A DNA stretch of 6,588 bases, taken from NCBI GenBank assembly GCA_039807745.1, contig JBDHRV010000168.1, positions 1 through 6,588 of the forward strand, given 5' to 3'. This stretch comes from JAEUMW01 sp039807745. GTDB lineage: Bacteria > Pseudomonadota > Gammaproteobacteria > Burkholderiales > JAEUMW01. A program made the translations under genes and the position numbers. Below the pieces are notes generated by a model. It saw only the letters and a program-made list of their open reading frames with translations, was not told the origin of the DNA and did not search any database. Shown piece by piece: positions 1-6,570 of the stretch. How positions within the stretch are numbered: the first letter of the stretch is position 1; each line of letters starts with the position of its first letter.

Positions 1-1146
1 CTTGTAAGAGTCATTCCAGCAGTCCTGCAACCACTCCCAGACATTGCCGATCATGTCGTAGAGGCCGAAGGCGTTAGGTTCGAAGCTGCCGACAGGCGAT
101 GTCTGCTTGCCGCTCCACTGGCTACCGGAGTTTTGGAAGTTCGCGAGATTGGTGCCCGGCTCGTCGCCCCAGGGATAGCGTGTTGTCGTGCCGGCGCGGG
201 CGGCGTATTCCCACTCCGCCTCGGACAACAGTCGGTAGGACTTCCCGGTCTTCTTCGACAGCCACGCGACATACTCCTGGGCGTCGTCCCAGCTCACGTT
301 GATGGCCGGGCGCCTGCTGCGGCCCCAGCCTGCGTCCTCGGGCTTGTATTTGCAGCCTCCTGCCGCCACGCAGGCGTCCCACTCGTCGAAGGTAACTGGA
401 TACTTGCCGACGGCGAAGGGACGCGCGATCGTGACCTTGTGCTGTGTCCCTTCGCCCATCATGAACTCGCCGGCAGGCACGACCACCATCTCCGGGCAGT
501 CGTCGCCGTCGCGGAAGACGGTGCCTGCTGGAAGCTCTGCGGGAGCGGTTTCGAACCTCGGCGTCCAACCGTCCCAACCGTCGCTAATTGCCGCCGCTTC
601 GGGAGTGTGTTCAACATGTCGCTGTTGCCTGTTCCGAAACGCTTTGAAGGTACGAAGCACCTTCTCGGTCTGGCGGAATTGCCTCAACTCCTGGACGGTA
701 CGCTCGACCGCTGTGGCGATGTCGTCGAACGCCGCGTCGCGATTTGACCACTCACTGACCGCCTTGGCATCCTTCGGCACCGCCTGCAGCTTTCCTAGCC
801 GGGTGCTCATCCACCGGCACGGCCGGAGGATAACCGGGATGACGCGCGCCTCGCCGCGCTCGTGCCGTGCGAGCGCCTTCGTCATCTCCTCGCCCCAGCA
901 GTAGTCCGACGCGATGAAATCGGCGCTGACGAGAAGGAGGACGATGTCGGCGGTGCCGATGTAATGGTCGATCTGCGCCTTCCATTCGCCTCCCCCGTCG
1001 ATCTTACGGTCGTGCCACTCGGCGATCAGATTGCCGCGCTTCAGGAACGACAAGTGCGCTTCGAGCTCCTGGCGGAGGGTCTCGTCGCGATGCGAATAGG
1101 AATAGAAGAGGCTGATCGGGCCGATCGTCACTTCGCTACTGTCCAT
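1..1146 (-). CDS. TIR domain-formylglycine-generating enzyme (FGE/SUMF1)-type fusion protein, C-terminus cut by window edge
   Basis: The frame stays open from ATG 1146 to base 1, giving 382 residues without the C-terminus. Residues about 8-150 form a bacterial TIR domain. It begins with the box-1-like FYSYSHRDE, continues with TADIVLLLVSADFIASDYCW, and has a conserved glutamate at E86 (C83-W-G-E86), the position used catalytically by NAD-cleaving TIR domains. It ends with the usual VIPVILRPCRW and a W-x-N-R-D-x-A-F segment. A linker (about 155-215) leads to an FGE/SUMF1 domain from about 217. Its hallmarks are VPAGEFMMG, RLLSEAEWEYAARAG, YPWGDE and NAFGLYDMIGNVWEW. Such domains are usually followed by about 60-90 more residues ending in a GFR-like motif, here off the left edge, so the copper-binding cysteines of true FGE cannot be judged. 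An in-frame TGA lies just upstream with no other start between; AGGGG precedes the ATG by 11 nt. The likely role is an NAD-hydrolysing or signalling effector with a ligand-binding FGE fold. Domain calls are firm; function is inferred. Confidence 0.93.
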   Translation of the reverse strand, partial: MDSSEVTIGPISLFYSYSHRDETLRQELEAHLSFLKRGNLIAEWHDRKIDGGGEWKAQIDHYIGTADIVLLLVSADFIASDYCWGEEMTKALARHERGEARVIPVILRPCRWMSTRLGKLQAVPKDAKAVSEWSNRDAAFDDIATAVERTVQELRQFRQTEKVLRTFKAFRNRQQRHVEHTPEAAAISDGWDGWTPRFETAPAELPAGTVFRDGDDCPEMVVVPAGEFMMGEGTQHKVTIARPFAVGKYPVTFDEWDACVAAGGCKYKPEDAGWGRSRRPAINVSWDDAQEYVAWLSKKTGKSYRLLSEAEWEYAARAGTTTRYPWGDEPGTNLANFQNSGSQWSGKQTSPVGSFEPNAFGLYDMIGNVWEWLQDCWNDSYK

Positions 1147-1209
1147 CCTCGACTGATCCCCTCTCGATGGCGGTCAGCGCGCCGCAAGTGGCGAACCCCT
1201 CGCGCAAGG

Positions 1210-1434
1210 TTACGGCCCGACGATTTCCAGCCGCCGTTCGATGCGTTCGAGCCGGTCCGAGAAGCGATCGAGGCGCGTCGATTGCTCGGCGAGATACACG
1301 TGCAGTTGCGCCACGTCCGTTTCCAGCCGCCCCAGACGGGCCTTGATTTCCCGCATGTCCTCCCGGATGTCCTTCTGCCCATCCAACACCTTCTGAACCA
1401 TTTGCATCAGCAAGTCCAGTTTTGGTTCAGCCAT
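1210..1434 (-). CDS. Small coiled-coil protein (74 aa), function unknown
   Basis: This is a 74-residue protein whose hydrophobic residues follow a 3-4 spacing almost without a break from L6 to L69. The core positions include L9, V13, V16, I23, M27, I30, L34, L37, V41, L44, L48, L55, F58, L62, I65 and L69; only Q20 and Q51 are polar. The surface is rich in Arg, Asp and Glu. That predicts a long parallel coiled coil with no other domain, signal peptide or membrane segment. The ATG at 1434 is preferred over an upstream TTG at 1461 because GAGGAG sits 9 nt before it. The stop is TAA. The gene lies 87 nt after the transglutaminase gene and 63 nt before the TIR-FGE gene on the same strand, so it may be co-transcribed with the latter and could act as its oligomerisation partner or scaffold. 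I do not recognise a named family; similar short coiled-coil proteins also occur as unrelated hypotheticals. Confidence 0.8.
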   Translation of the reverse strand: MAEPKLDLLMQMVQKVLDGQKDIREDMREIKARLGRLETDVAQLHVYLAEQSTRLDRFSDRLERIERRLEIVGP

Positions 1435-1443
1435 GGCAATCGA

Positions 1444-1449
1444 CTCCTC
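1444..1449 (-). promoter_or_regulatory. Ribosome-binding site of the coiled-coil gene
   Basis: GAGGAG on the minus strand lies 9 nt before the ATG at 1434. It favours that ATG over the in-frame TTG at 1461, for which this site would lie inside the coding region. Confidence 0.65.
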
Positions 1450-1521
1450 GTTTCCGGTCAACCCAATGTTCGCAGCTATGTCTGCGCTCTGGCAAGCAAC
1501 GGCCCCTGGATCGCGCAGGCA

Positions 1522-2382
1522 TTACAGCGCCACCACCTGCACGTCGACCGTCAATATCGGCCACTGACCCGCTGGACCGATGAAGGTCCCCGCGACCGGC
1601 GGCACCGATTCGGGGTGGCGCGCGACGGCGACCGGGATATGGCGCGTGCCGGTGACTTCTCCAGTGGTGGAGTCGAAGCCCTTCCAGCCCGGCCCCGGCA
1701 AGTACACCTCCGACCATGCGTGGGTGGACGCATTGCCGGCTTCGGTGGCGGGTGCATGCAGGTAGCCGCTCACGAACCGGCTCGCGAGCCCGAGCGCGCG
1801 GCACGCTTCGACGAATAGCGCGGCGTAGTCGCGACACGAGCCCATGCGGGTCTGCAGCGTGTACGCGGGCGACTGTACGCCCTGCTCTTCGCGCACGACA
1901 TAAGTGAAGTAAGGATTCGCGATGGCGCGATTGAGCTGGTCGAGCAGCGCGAAGGTCTCGATGCCGCTGCCCTGGCACCCGATGCTCTCGAGCCACGCCA
2001 CGATCTGGCGCCGGTCGTTGGGCCACACGGCCTGCTGGTACGCGGCGAGTTCGGTGCGCTCTTCGCCGTCGTACAGGAACGGGTAGCGCAGCGCATAGTC
2101 CTCGACCAGGAAATCGAGCGGCGCTTCCTCGTAGTGCTCGATGATGACCTCGCTCGCGATGGCGAGTCGCATGCCTCCCTCGCGGAAGTTCACGAGCGCC
2201 ACCGAGTTGTCGAACACGTCGCGATGCCACTTGATGTCGTACGCCGGCGCGATGTCGAGCCGCGACGCCTGAATGCGCACGTCGTGGCCTTCGCGTGGGC
2301 GCAGCCGCAAGCGGTGCGGCCCGAAGGTGACCCAGCCGGCATACCGGTATTCGGTCAGATGGCTGATCCTCAGACGCTGCAC
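1522..2382 (-). CDS. Transglutaminase-like cysteine enzyme (bacterial transglutaminase N-terminal domain plus transglutaminase core)
   Basis: The protein has 286 residues, the normal length for bacterial stand-alone transglutaminase-like proteins. The N-terminal beta-rich domain (about 1-150) opens with RLRISHLTEYRYAGWVTFGP, typical of the bacterial transglutaminase N-terminal region. The papain-like core carries the catalytic triad: C183 in GSCRDYAALF, H221 in STHAWSEVYLPGPGW and D237 in GFDST. A family-typical tail with ESVPPVAGTFIGP follows. No signal peptide is visible, so it is probably cytoplasmic. Members of this family are mostly thought to be proteases or amidases rather than protein crosslinkers; the substrate here is unknown. 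The start is a GTG at 2382, chosen because the TEYRY motif then falls at the usual distance from the N-terminus; the ribosome-binding site is weak. It begins 16 nt after the M14 peptidase stop, implying one operon and perhaps sequential action on the same peptide substrate (inference). Confidence 0.93.
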   Translation of the reverse strand: MQRLRISHLTEYRYAGWVTFGPHRLRLRPREGHDVRIQASRLDIAPAYDIKWHRDVFDNSVALVNFREGGMRLAIASEVIIEHYEEAPLDFLVEDYALRYPFLYDGEERTELAAYQQAVWPNDRRQIVAWLESIGCQGSGIETFALLDQLNRAIANPYFTYVVREEQGVQSPAYTLQTRMGSCRDYAALFVEACRALGLASRFVSGYLHAPATEAGNASTHAWSEVYLPGPGWKGFDSTTGEVTGTRHIPVAVARHPESVPPVAGTFIGPAGQWPILTVDVQVVAL

Positions 2383-2398
2383 GATTCACCACGCCCGA

Positions 2399-4084
2399 TC
2401 ATTGGAGCACGACCTCCGCCCGCACTACCCCGGCCCGTTCGTGCCTTGCGACGAGCTTCACCGAAGTACCCGCCGCCGCGCGGACCACCCATTCAACTTT
2501 CACGCGATCGTCGGTCGCATCCCCGCTCCACCCGCCCCAGCCGCTCGGCGCGGCGGGCGTATACGCGCGGCCTTCGAGCTGGCCCAACTCTTCGCGCGCC
2601 TTACCTGTTTCGAGCGACGCGCCGGCGGGCAGCTCGAGCTCCGCGACCACACCCCGCACGCGCCTGTTCTCGAGCGCGCGCTTGGTCACGTAGCTCGGCA
2701 GCCAGCCGGTGTTGTGCACGACGAGACGCACGCGCCACGAGTCGGGTCCGAGGCGCGCGGCGCTCGCCTCGAGCAGCTCCAGCCGCGGCGACACGAGCAG
2801 GTGCCACACCAGCCACTTCGGAAAGAGCGCGAGCTCCTTTTCCAGCAGCGCGTGCGGCGGATTGCTCCAGGTGTAGAGCGCGTCCCAGCCGCCGAGCTCG
2901 ATCTCTCCCAGCTGCGGGTGACGGAAGGGATACCAGTCGACAAACCCGCGTCCCCCGAGCACGCCGTCATTCCACGCGAGGAGCTTGAGATCGTCTTCGA
3001 CCGGATGCTCGCGATACCACTCGATGAACTTGTAGTCCGCGATGCCGGCCACCCGCTGCGGACTCCAGATTTCCACCGTCCACGCGAACACGCCCAAGTG
3101 ATCGTAGGCCCAGTCGTCGAACGAACCGGTGATCACCTCCTTCGGGTGATAGCGGAAGTCGTGGAAGACGGATATGTTCGGATAGCCGGTCATCTCGGTG
3201 CCCGCCGCGCCGAGCTTTTGATAGGTGCGCAGATCCTCGGTCGGCAACGTGTCGTCGGCGCGGTGCGAGTAAGGACGCAGCAGCACGCCGCTGTACGTGT
3301 GGAAGAGCACAGCGCCCGTGATGTTCGGGTGCGTCGTCACGAAGGCGACAGCCGTCCTCACTTCCGGTTCGGAAGTCGGGAATGGACCGGCCCCCACCTG
3401 CTCGTGCTCCTGCCGCCAGCCTGCCGGGAAGTTGCGGTTGAGATCGAGCTGTTCCTTGCGCGGCGCGAGCCTGAGCGTGACGCCGTCCCAGTTGTCGATC
3501 ACGCCTTCGGGCAGCAGGCGGAAGTAGCGGCCGCCGGTCTCCGTCGGATCGCGCCGGACCATGAGTCGCGGATCACGATCGGAGATCTTCCACGGTCCGT
3601 TCGGGTCGGGCACGCGCATCGTGAGCACGCGACCGTCGCCGTCGATGTCCTCGCGCCGCAGCCCCGCCACTGGCTCCTCGTCGTAAGGGTACGGACGCGT
3701 GCTCGAGCGGATGATCTTCGGCGTGTCCGCCAGCGCCCATTCCGCCCCGTCCGGGTTGAGCCGCGGGCACACGTAGAAAACGCGGGTATCGAGGCAGCGC
3801 GTGACATCGGCATCCCGGCCATAGCGGGTGACGAGATGGTGCAACAGATACAGACACGCCATCGAGCCCGCCACCTCGGTCGCGTGGATGTTGCCGTCGA
3901 CCCAGAGCGCAGGCTTCTCGCAATCCGCGCCCGTGTCGAAGCGGGTCGCGGTCGCGAGCCAGATGTCGCGCCCCTCGAAGCTCTCGCCGATGCTCTCGAC
4001 GCGCAGCAGTTCGGGGTGCTCGGCCGCGAGCGCGTGCAGCGCGCGGGTCAACTCGTCGTAGCGGAGATAAGTGTCGAAGCGCAT
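2399..4084 (-). CDS. M14 family zinc carboxypeptidase with C-terminal beta-rich domain
   Basis: The protein has 561 residues. The metal-binding HxxE is H67-A-T-E70 in VDGNIHATEVAGS. The third zinc ligand is H262 in LFHTYSG. The substrate-carboxylate contact pair is N216-R217 in LDLNRNFP, and the general base is E338 in AWTVEIWSP. All key residues of the carboxypeptidase A fold are therefore present. An insertion of about 80-90 residues (about 120-210, including DIDGDGRV and FRLLPEG) separates the HxxE from the NRN motif, making the protein longer than classical digestive-type enzymes. Residues about 400-561 form a beta-rich C-terminal extension. There is no signal peptide or propeptide, so it is a cytoplasmic enzyme expected to trim C-terminal residues from peptides; its specificity cannot be read here. 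The ATG at 4084 starts right at the M14 domain (DTYLRYDELTRAL); no good Shine-Dalgarno precedes it. It is the first gene of a probable two-gene operon with the transglutaminase-like enzyme. Confidence 0.95.
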   Translation of the reverse strand: MRFDTYLRYDELTRALHALAAEHPELLRVESIGESFEGRDIWLATATRFDTGADCEKPALWVDGNIHATEVAGSMACLYLLHHLVTRYGRDADVTRCLDTRVFYVCPRLNPDGAEWALADTPKIIRSSTRPYPYDEEPVAGLRREDIDGDGRVLTMRVPDPNGPWKISDRDPRLMVRRDPTETGGRYFRLLPEGVIDNWDGVTLRLAPRKEQLDLNRNFPAGWRQEHEQVGAGPFPTSEPEVRTAVAFVTTHPNITGAVLFHTYSGVLLRPYSHRADDTLPTEDLRTYQKLGAAGTEMTGYPNISVFHDFRYHPKEVITGSFDDWAYDHLGVFAWTVEIWSPQRVAGIADYKFIEWYREHPVEDDLKLLAWNDGVLGGRGFVDWYPFRHPQLGEIELGGWDALYTWSNPPHALLEKELALFPKWLVWHLLVSPRLELLEASAARLGPDSWRVRLVVHNTGWLPSYVTKRALENRRVRGVVAELELPAGASLETGKAREELGQLEGRAYTPAAPSGWGGWSGDATDDRVKVEWVVRAAAGTSVKLVARHERAGVVRAEVVLQ

Positions 4085-4111
4085 CGAGGGTTGAGGGTGT
4101 CTCGGAGCGCC

Positions 4112-4117
4112 ATTATG
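4112..4117 (-). promoter_or_regulatory. Weak candidate -10 element for the M14/transglutaminase operon
   Basis: On the minus strand the hexamer reads CATAAT, five of six matches to the sigma-70 -10 consensus. It would start transcription about 20 nt before the M14 ATG. No recognisable -35 box lies 16-19 nt upstream, so an activator or another sigma factor would be needed, or the match is chance. Confidence 0.2.
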
Positions 4118-4314
4118 CCCCGAGTTCAGGTCGACGCTGGTCGCTCGATGTCGCTCTCGATGTGAACCCCCGCACGCGCCCGATGAAGTGGTCAGCGACG
4201 CAGCCTCGCAGTGGCGTCGTGAGTTGCTGCGCTCTCCCTCGACGAGAACGATCGGACGGAACGACCTGCTAAGGGGAGTTTACTGCCGATCAGCCGGAAT
4301 GAGAGTCCGCTTCA

Positions 4315-4333
4315 CCGAACCCGAAGGCTCCGG
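4315..4333 (-). terminator. Weak hairpin downstream of the MACPF-LRR gene
   Basis: About 20 nt after the TGA stop, the minus strand can fold GAGCC-TTCG-GGTTC with a flanking CC/GG pair across a one-base bulge, closed by a stable C(UUCG)G tetraloop. No T-tract follows, so it is not a classical intrinsic terminator. It could act as a 3'-end stabiliser or mean nothing in GC-rich DNA. Confidence 0.2.
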
Positions 4334-4354
4334 AGCGCGTCGAGTCCGATCGAA

Positions 4355-6454
4355 TCACGGCAGCACGTCGCACGTCGCGTTGCTGCTGTCCCGCAGGAAG
4401 GTCGACGCAATGTCGCTCACGGTAGCGTCGGCACGCAACACGACCGTGATCAGATGCCGCGTTTGACGGCTGCTAAAGGCGACGATTCTCGACCCCAGAG
4501 GCAGGTCGAGCTCCGGGGTGCCCGGAAAGCCCTCGCCGGGCGACACGCCTTTCAGCCGCCATTCGTCTTCGAGCGTCTCGTTGCCCCGGGTGAGGCTGAC
4601 ACGGAAGGTGTTCGAGCGCCCGATGCGTTCCGCGGTGCCGGTGAACTGCGCCGCCGGTCCGTCCCTCAGCACACCCCAGCGGACGTTGAGCCGGTCGCGC
4701 GACAGGAACGGGTTCGCGATGCCCTCGATTTCGCCGAGGCCCGTTGCAATTTGAATCGGATTGTCGGAGCGGTGCGTAATGTCGTTCTCGACGAAGATCG
4801 AGCCTTCGATCGCGAGCCGCTTAAGATTGCGCAGCGATGTAAGCGGCGAAAGATCGGTGATGCGATTGCCCGAGAGCTCGAGCTCCTCGATGCCTGTGCA
4901 GCCCTGCAACGGCGCGAGATCGGTGATCTCGTTGCGCGCCAGATCGAGCTTGCGCAGCGACGTCATGCCTGCGAGCGGGGCGACATCGCCGATCCGGTTC
5001 GTCGAGACATCGAGCGTGCGCAGGCTCGTGAACCGTTCCAGACCACGCAAGGTGAGCAGCGCGCGGTTCTTCGCCAGCGACAGATCGACGATCTTGTCCG
5101 CCGGCAGCATCAGCGGCAGATGCGCGACTGCGGTCACGTTCAGCGGCTCGAACACCGGGAGCTCGAAGGCGGTCAGATCGTTGACGACCGGCGCAAGCGC
5201 GTCGCCCCGCATGCGCTCGGTCTTCAGCGGATCGCCCCCCGGATCGGCGATCTGGAAGAAGCCGCTGATGCCCTGCCGCGCCTGTTCCGCGATGTGGTTC
5301 ACGAGCTTCTGGTCGTCCGACAGAATGCCCGGCCGGTCGCGCATCACGTACCAGTCGACGAAGCTGCGCTCGACGCCGCCGACCTTCCTGCGCAAGGTGA
5401 TGACCGGCAACTGAAGCGGCGGCACGACCCTCGTGACGTCGAACAGTTGCGGCGGGTCGATCTCGCCTCTCGATAGCGCAACGGCATGCTGGATCGCGGC
5501 GTTGGTCGCGCGCAGGTACGACTGCGCTGCCGCTCGCAACACGTCAGGAGGCGGTGGATCGACGAAGAACTCAGGATGCTCCGCAGCGAACTCGAGATCG
5601 TTGCGCCGCTGCAGGAACCCGAGCTTCTTCTGCTCGGCGTCGGCGAGCGCAAGCAGGAAATTCTCTTCCTGCGCCTTCGGCGGCAGCGGAATGGGCACCG
5701 TGTCGTACGTCGCGACCTCGATCTCATACGGGAACGGATGGTTCGCGACTGCCGTGGGCAGCGTCTTCAGCCGTTGTTTCACGTCGTCGATGGAGAGCGT
5801 CGTGCCAATCTCCTCTGCCCCCGTGCCGCCCTTTTGATAGAAGACGACGTGAAACTCGGAGCGCGAATGGCTCTCGCTGTTTGCCTTCGCGAACTTGCCG
5901 TTGAACGAGCCGCCGGCGACGATGCCATTGATTTCTGCCTGCACCGCCACGGCAAGATCGGTCTGCGTCGCCGTGTCGAGCGAGGTGATGCGCATCACTG
6001 CGAAAAACTCGCCGCCCGTGAAATGCCCGCGGACGAACGAATCGCCGAACGCGGTGTTGAACTCCTCGCGCCGGTTAGTTTCGAGCAGCACACGCGCTTC
6101 CGGCTTGATGCGGAAGTTGCGCGCGCGCCGGACCTGGTTGTTGATGATCATCTTCGCGACGACGAACGAAGAGACCGAGTTGAAAGACGTCTTCTTCGAA
6201 AAGTCGACTTTCAGGCTGGCGGAGGAGAACCCATAGTGACCTTTGGCCTCGGCGGAGACGCCGAGTGACTCCATCATCGAGTCGTGCGTCGTCACGATGT
6301 GCGCCGACGCCTGCGCCTCCTGCCCGGGCTCCGCGGTCGGCGGGTCAAAGTCGAGCGCGGTGCCAACAGCCAAACCGCTGTCGCTGTTGAAACCCATTCC
6401 GATGTCTTCGCCGTTGAAGAGCAGGACCCGAACTTGCGGAATCTTTCTGGCCAC
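4355..6454 (-). CDS. MACPF/CDC-like pore-forming domain protein with leucine-rich repeats
   Basis: The protein has 699 residues. After an N-terminal segment (LLFNGEDIGMGFNSDSGLAV, 11-30), residues about 73-210 look like the membrane-inserting part of the MACPF/CDC superfamily. A Ser/Lys-rich amphipathic stretch (A79, L81, V83 and F85 alternating with polar residues) comes first. F136-G-D-S-F140-x6-G147-G148 then matches the spacing of the MACPF signature (Y/W-G-T-H-Y/F-x6-G-G). A second amphipathic, Gly/Ser-rich stretch (about 165-207) follows. This is the family order: first membrane hairpin, signature, second membrane hairpin. A middle region of unknown fold (about 215-450) precedes 22-residue leucine-rich repeats (455-554) and a beta-rich C-terminal domain (about 565-699) that I do not recognise. 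No signal peptide or stable membrane helix is visible. The GTG at 6454 was chosen because AGGAG lies 7 nt before it; a GTG at 6469 would overlap that site. A cytoplasmic or non-Sec-exported pore-former with a recognition module is the best reading. The LRR call is firm; the MACPF call rests on motif and order only. Confidence 0.85.
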   Translation of the reverse strand: MARKIPQVRVLLFNGEDIGMGFNSDSGLAVGTALDFDPPTAEPGQEAQASAHIVTTHDSMMESLGVSAEAKGHYGFSSASLKVDFSKKTSFNSVSSFVVAKMIINNQVRRARNFRIKPEARVLLETNRREEFNTAFGDSFVRGHFTGGEFFAVMRITSLDTATQTDLAVAVQAEINGIVAGGSFNGKFAKANSESHSRSEFHVVFYQKGGTGAEEIGTTLSIDDVKQRLKTLPTAVANHPFPYEIEVATYDTVPIPLPPKAQEENFLLALADAEQKKLGFLQRRNDLEFAAEHPEFFVDPPPPDVLRAAAQSYLRATNAAIQHAVALSRGEIDPPQLFDVTRVVPPLQLPVITLRRKVGGVERSFVDWYVMRDRPGILSDDQKLVNHIAEQARQGISGFFQIADPGGDPLKTERMRGDALAPVVNDLTAFELPVFEPLNVTAVAHLPLMLPADKIVDLSLAKNRALLTLRGLERFTSLRTLDVSTNRIGDVAPLAGMTSLRKLDLARNEITDLAPLQGCTGIEELELSGNRITDLSPLTSLRNLKRLAIEGSIFVENDITHRSDNPIQIATGLGEIEGIANPFLSRDRLNVRWGVLRDGPAAQFTGTAERIGRSNTFRVSLTRGNETLEDEWRLKGVSPGEGFPGTPELDLPLGSRIVAFSSRQTRHLITVVLRADATVSDIASTFLRDSSNATCDVLP
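4793..5092 (-). repeat. Leucine-rich repeat array (four full 22-residue units plus a partial one)
   Basis: Within the MACPF-like protein, consecutive 22-residue units cover residues 455-476, 477-498, 499-520 and 521-542, with a degenerate cap at 543-554. The second to fourth units share L-x-x-L-D/E-V/L-x-x-N-x-I-x-D-V/L-x-P-L, the pattern of SDS22/internalin-like repeats; the first is more divergent. Such arrays normally make a curved protein-binding surface. The register is exact, with no insertions between units. Confidence 0.9.
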
Positions 6455-6461
6455 GGTCGTT

Positions 6462-6466
6462 CTCCT
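6462..6466 (-). promoter_or_regulatory. Ribosome-binding site deciding the GTG start of the MACPF-LRR gene
   Basis: The minus strand reads AGGAG, 7 nt before the GTG at 6454. The longer reading from the GTG at 6469 would place this site inside the coding region and has no comparable site of its own upstream, so the shorter form (beginning with ARKIPQVRV after the initiator) is preferred. Confidence 0.7.
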
Positions 6467-6541
6467 CACTCAAGCCGTTGGCGGAACCGTCTTGTTCTCG
6501 ACCCGTTGTCGGCGAAGCCTGGGTTCTGCAACGCGCTCCCC

Positions 6542-6570
6542 ACAATAGCCTCCGCGGACCCAACTTACAA
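6542..6570 (-). promoter_or_regulatory. Candidate sigma-70 promoter for the MACPF-LRR gene
   Basis: On the minus strand TTGTAA (6570-6565) and TATTGT (6547-6542) are separated by exactly 17 nt. Each matches four of six consensus bases. Transcription would begin near 6535, giving an untranslated leader of about 80 nt before the GTG. No gene is visible between this site and the right edge. The match is moderate, so chance cannot be excluded. Confidence 0.35.

Larger units (their letters stand above)
4085..4354. other. Intergenic gap between the MACPF-LRR gene and the M14 gene
   Basis: No coding region with family features is visible on either strand. The 92-residue plus-strand ORF starting at 4188 runs antisense into the MACPF-LRR gene. 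The gap holds only a weak hairpin just past the upstream gene, a weak -10-like hexamer before the M14 start, and a short imperfect direct repeat (TCGCTCGATG then TCGCTCTCGATG, 4141-4162). Its size suggests that the M14 gene has its own promoter and that the MACPF-LRR gene is a separate transcription unit. Confidence 0.6.

Noticed and set aside
1128..1382. Minus-strand 84-codon ORF overlapping the coiled-coil gene
   Set aside because: It is a different frame rich in Arg, Trp and Ser with no pattern; the competing frame has the heptad repeat and a good ribosome-binding site.
1435..1521. Possible promoter in the gap before the coiled-coil gene (TTGCCA as -35)
   Set aside because: TTGCCA is a good -35 match, but no acceptable -10 hexamer lies 16-18 nt downstream, so read-through from the transglutaminase gene is as likely.
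862..1818. Plus-strand ORF of 318 codons crossing three minus-strand genes
   Set aside because: It runs antisense through the TIR, coiled-coil and transglutaminase genes and their gaps and has no recognisable domain.
1427..2392. Minus-strand 321-codon ORF in another frame over the transglutaminase gene
   Set aside because: The composition is dominated by Arg and Ala with no motif, while the overlapping frame carries a complete Cys-His-Asp triad and family N-terminus.
4141..4162. Short imperfect direct repeat upstream of the M14 gene (TCGCTCGATG / TCGCTCTCGATG)
   Set aside because: It is too short and not a palindrome; such near-repeats are common in GC-rich DNA, so I do not call it an operator.
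2273..4165. Long plus-strand ORF of 630 codons opposite the M14 gene
   Set aside because: It is the antisense of a well-supported peptidase gene, is rich in Arg, His and Ala, shows no family motif, and is explained by GC-rich codon positions keeping the opposite strand open.
4454..5476. Plus-strand 340-codon ORF opposite the LRR region
   Set aside because: It is an Arg/Gln/Asp-rich antisense reading of the LRR-coding DNA. Its apparent periodicity mirrors the 66-bp repeat unit rather than a real protein repeat.
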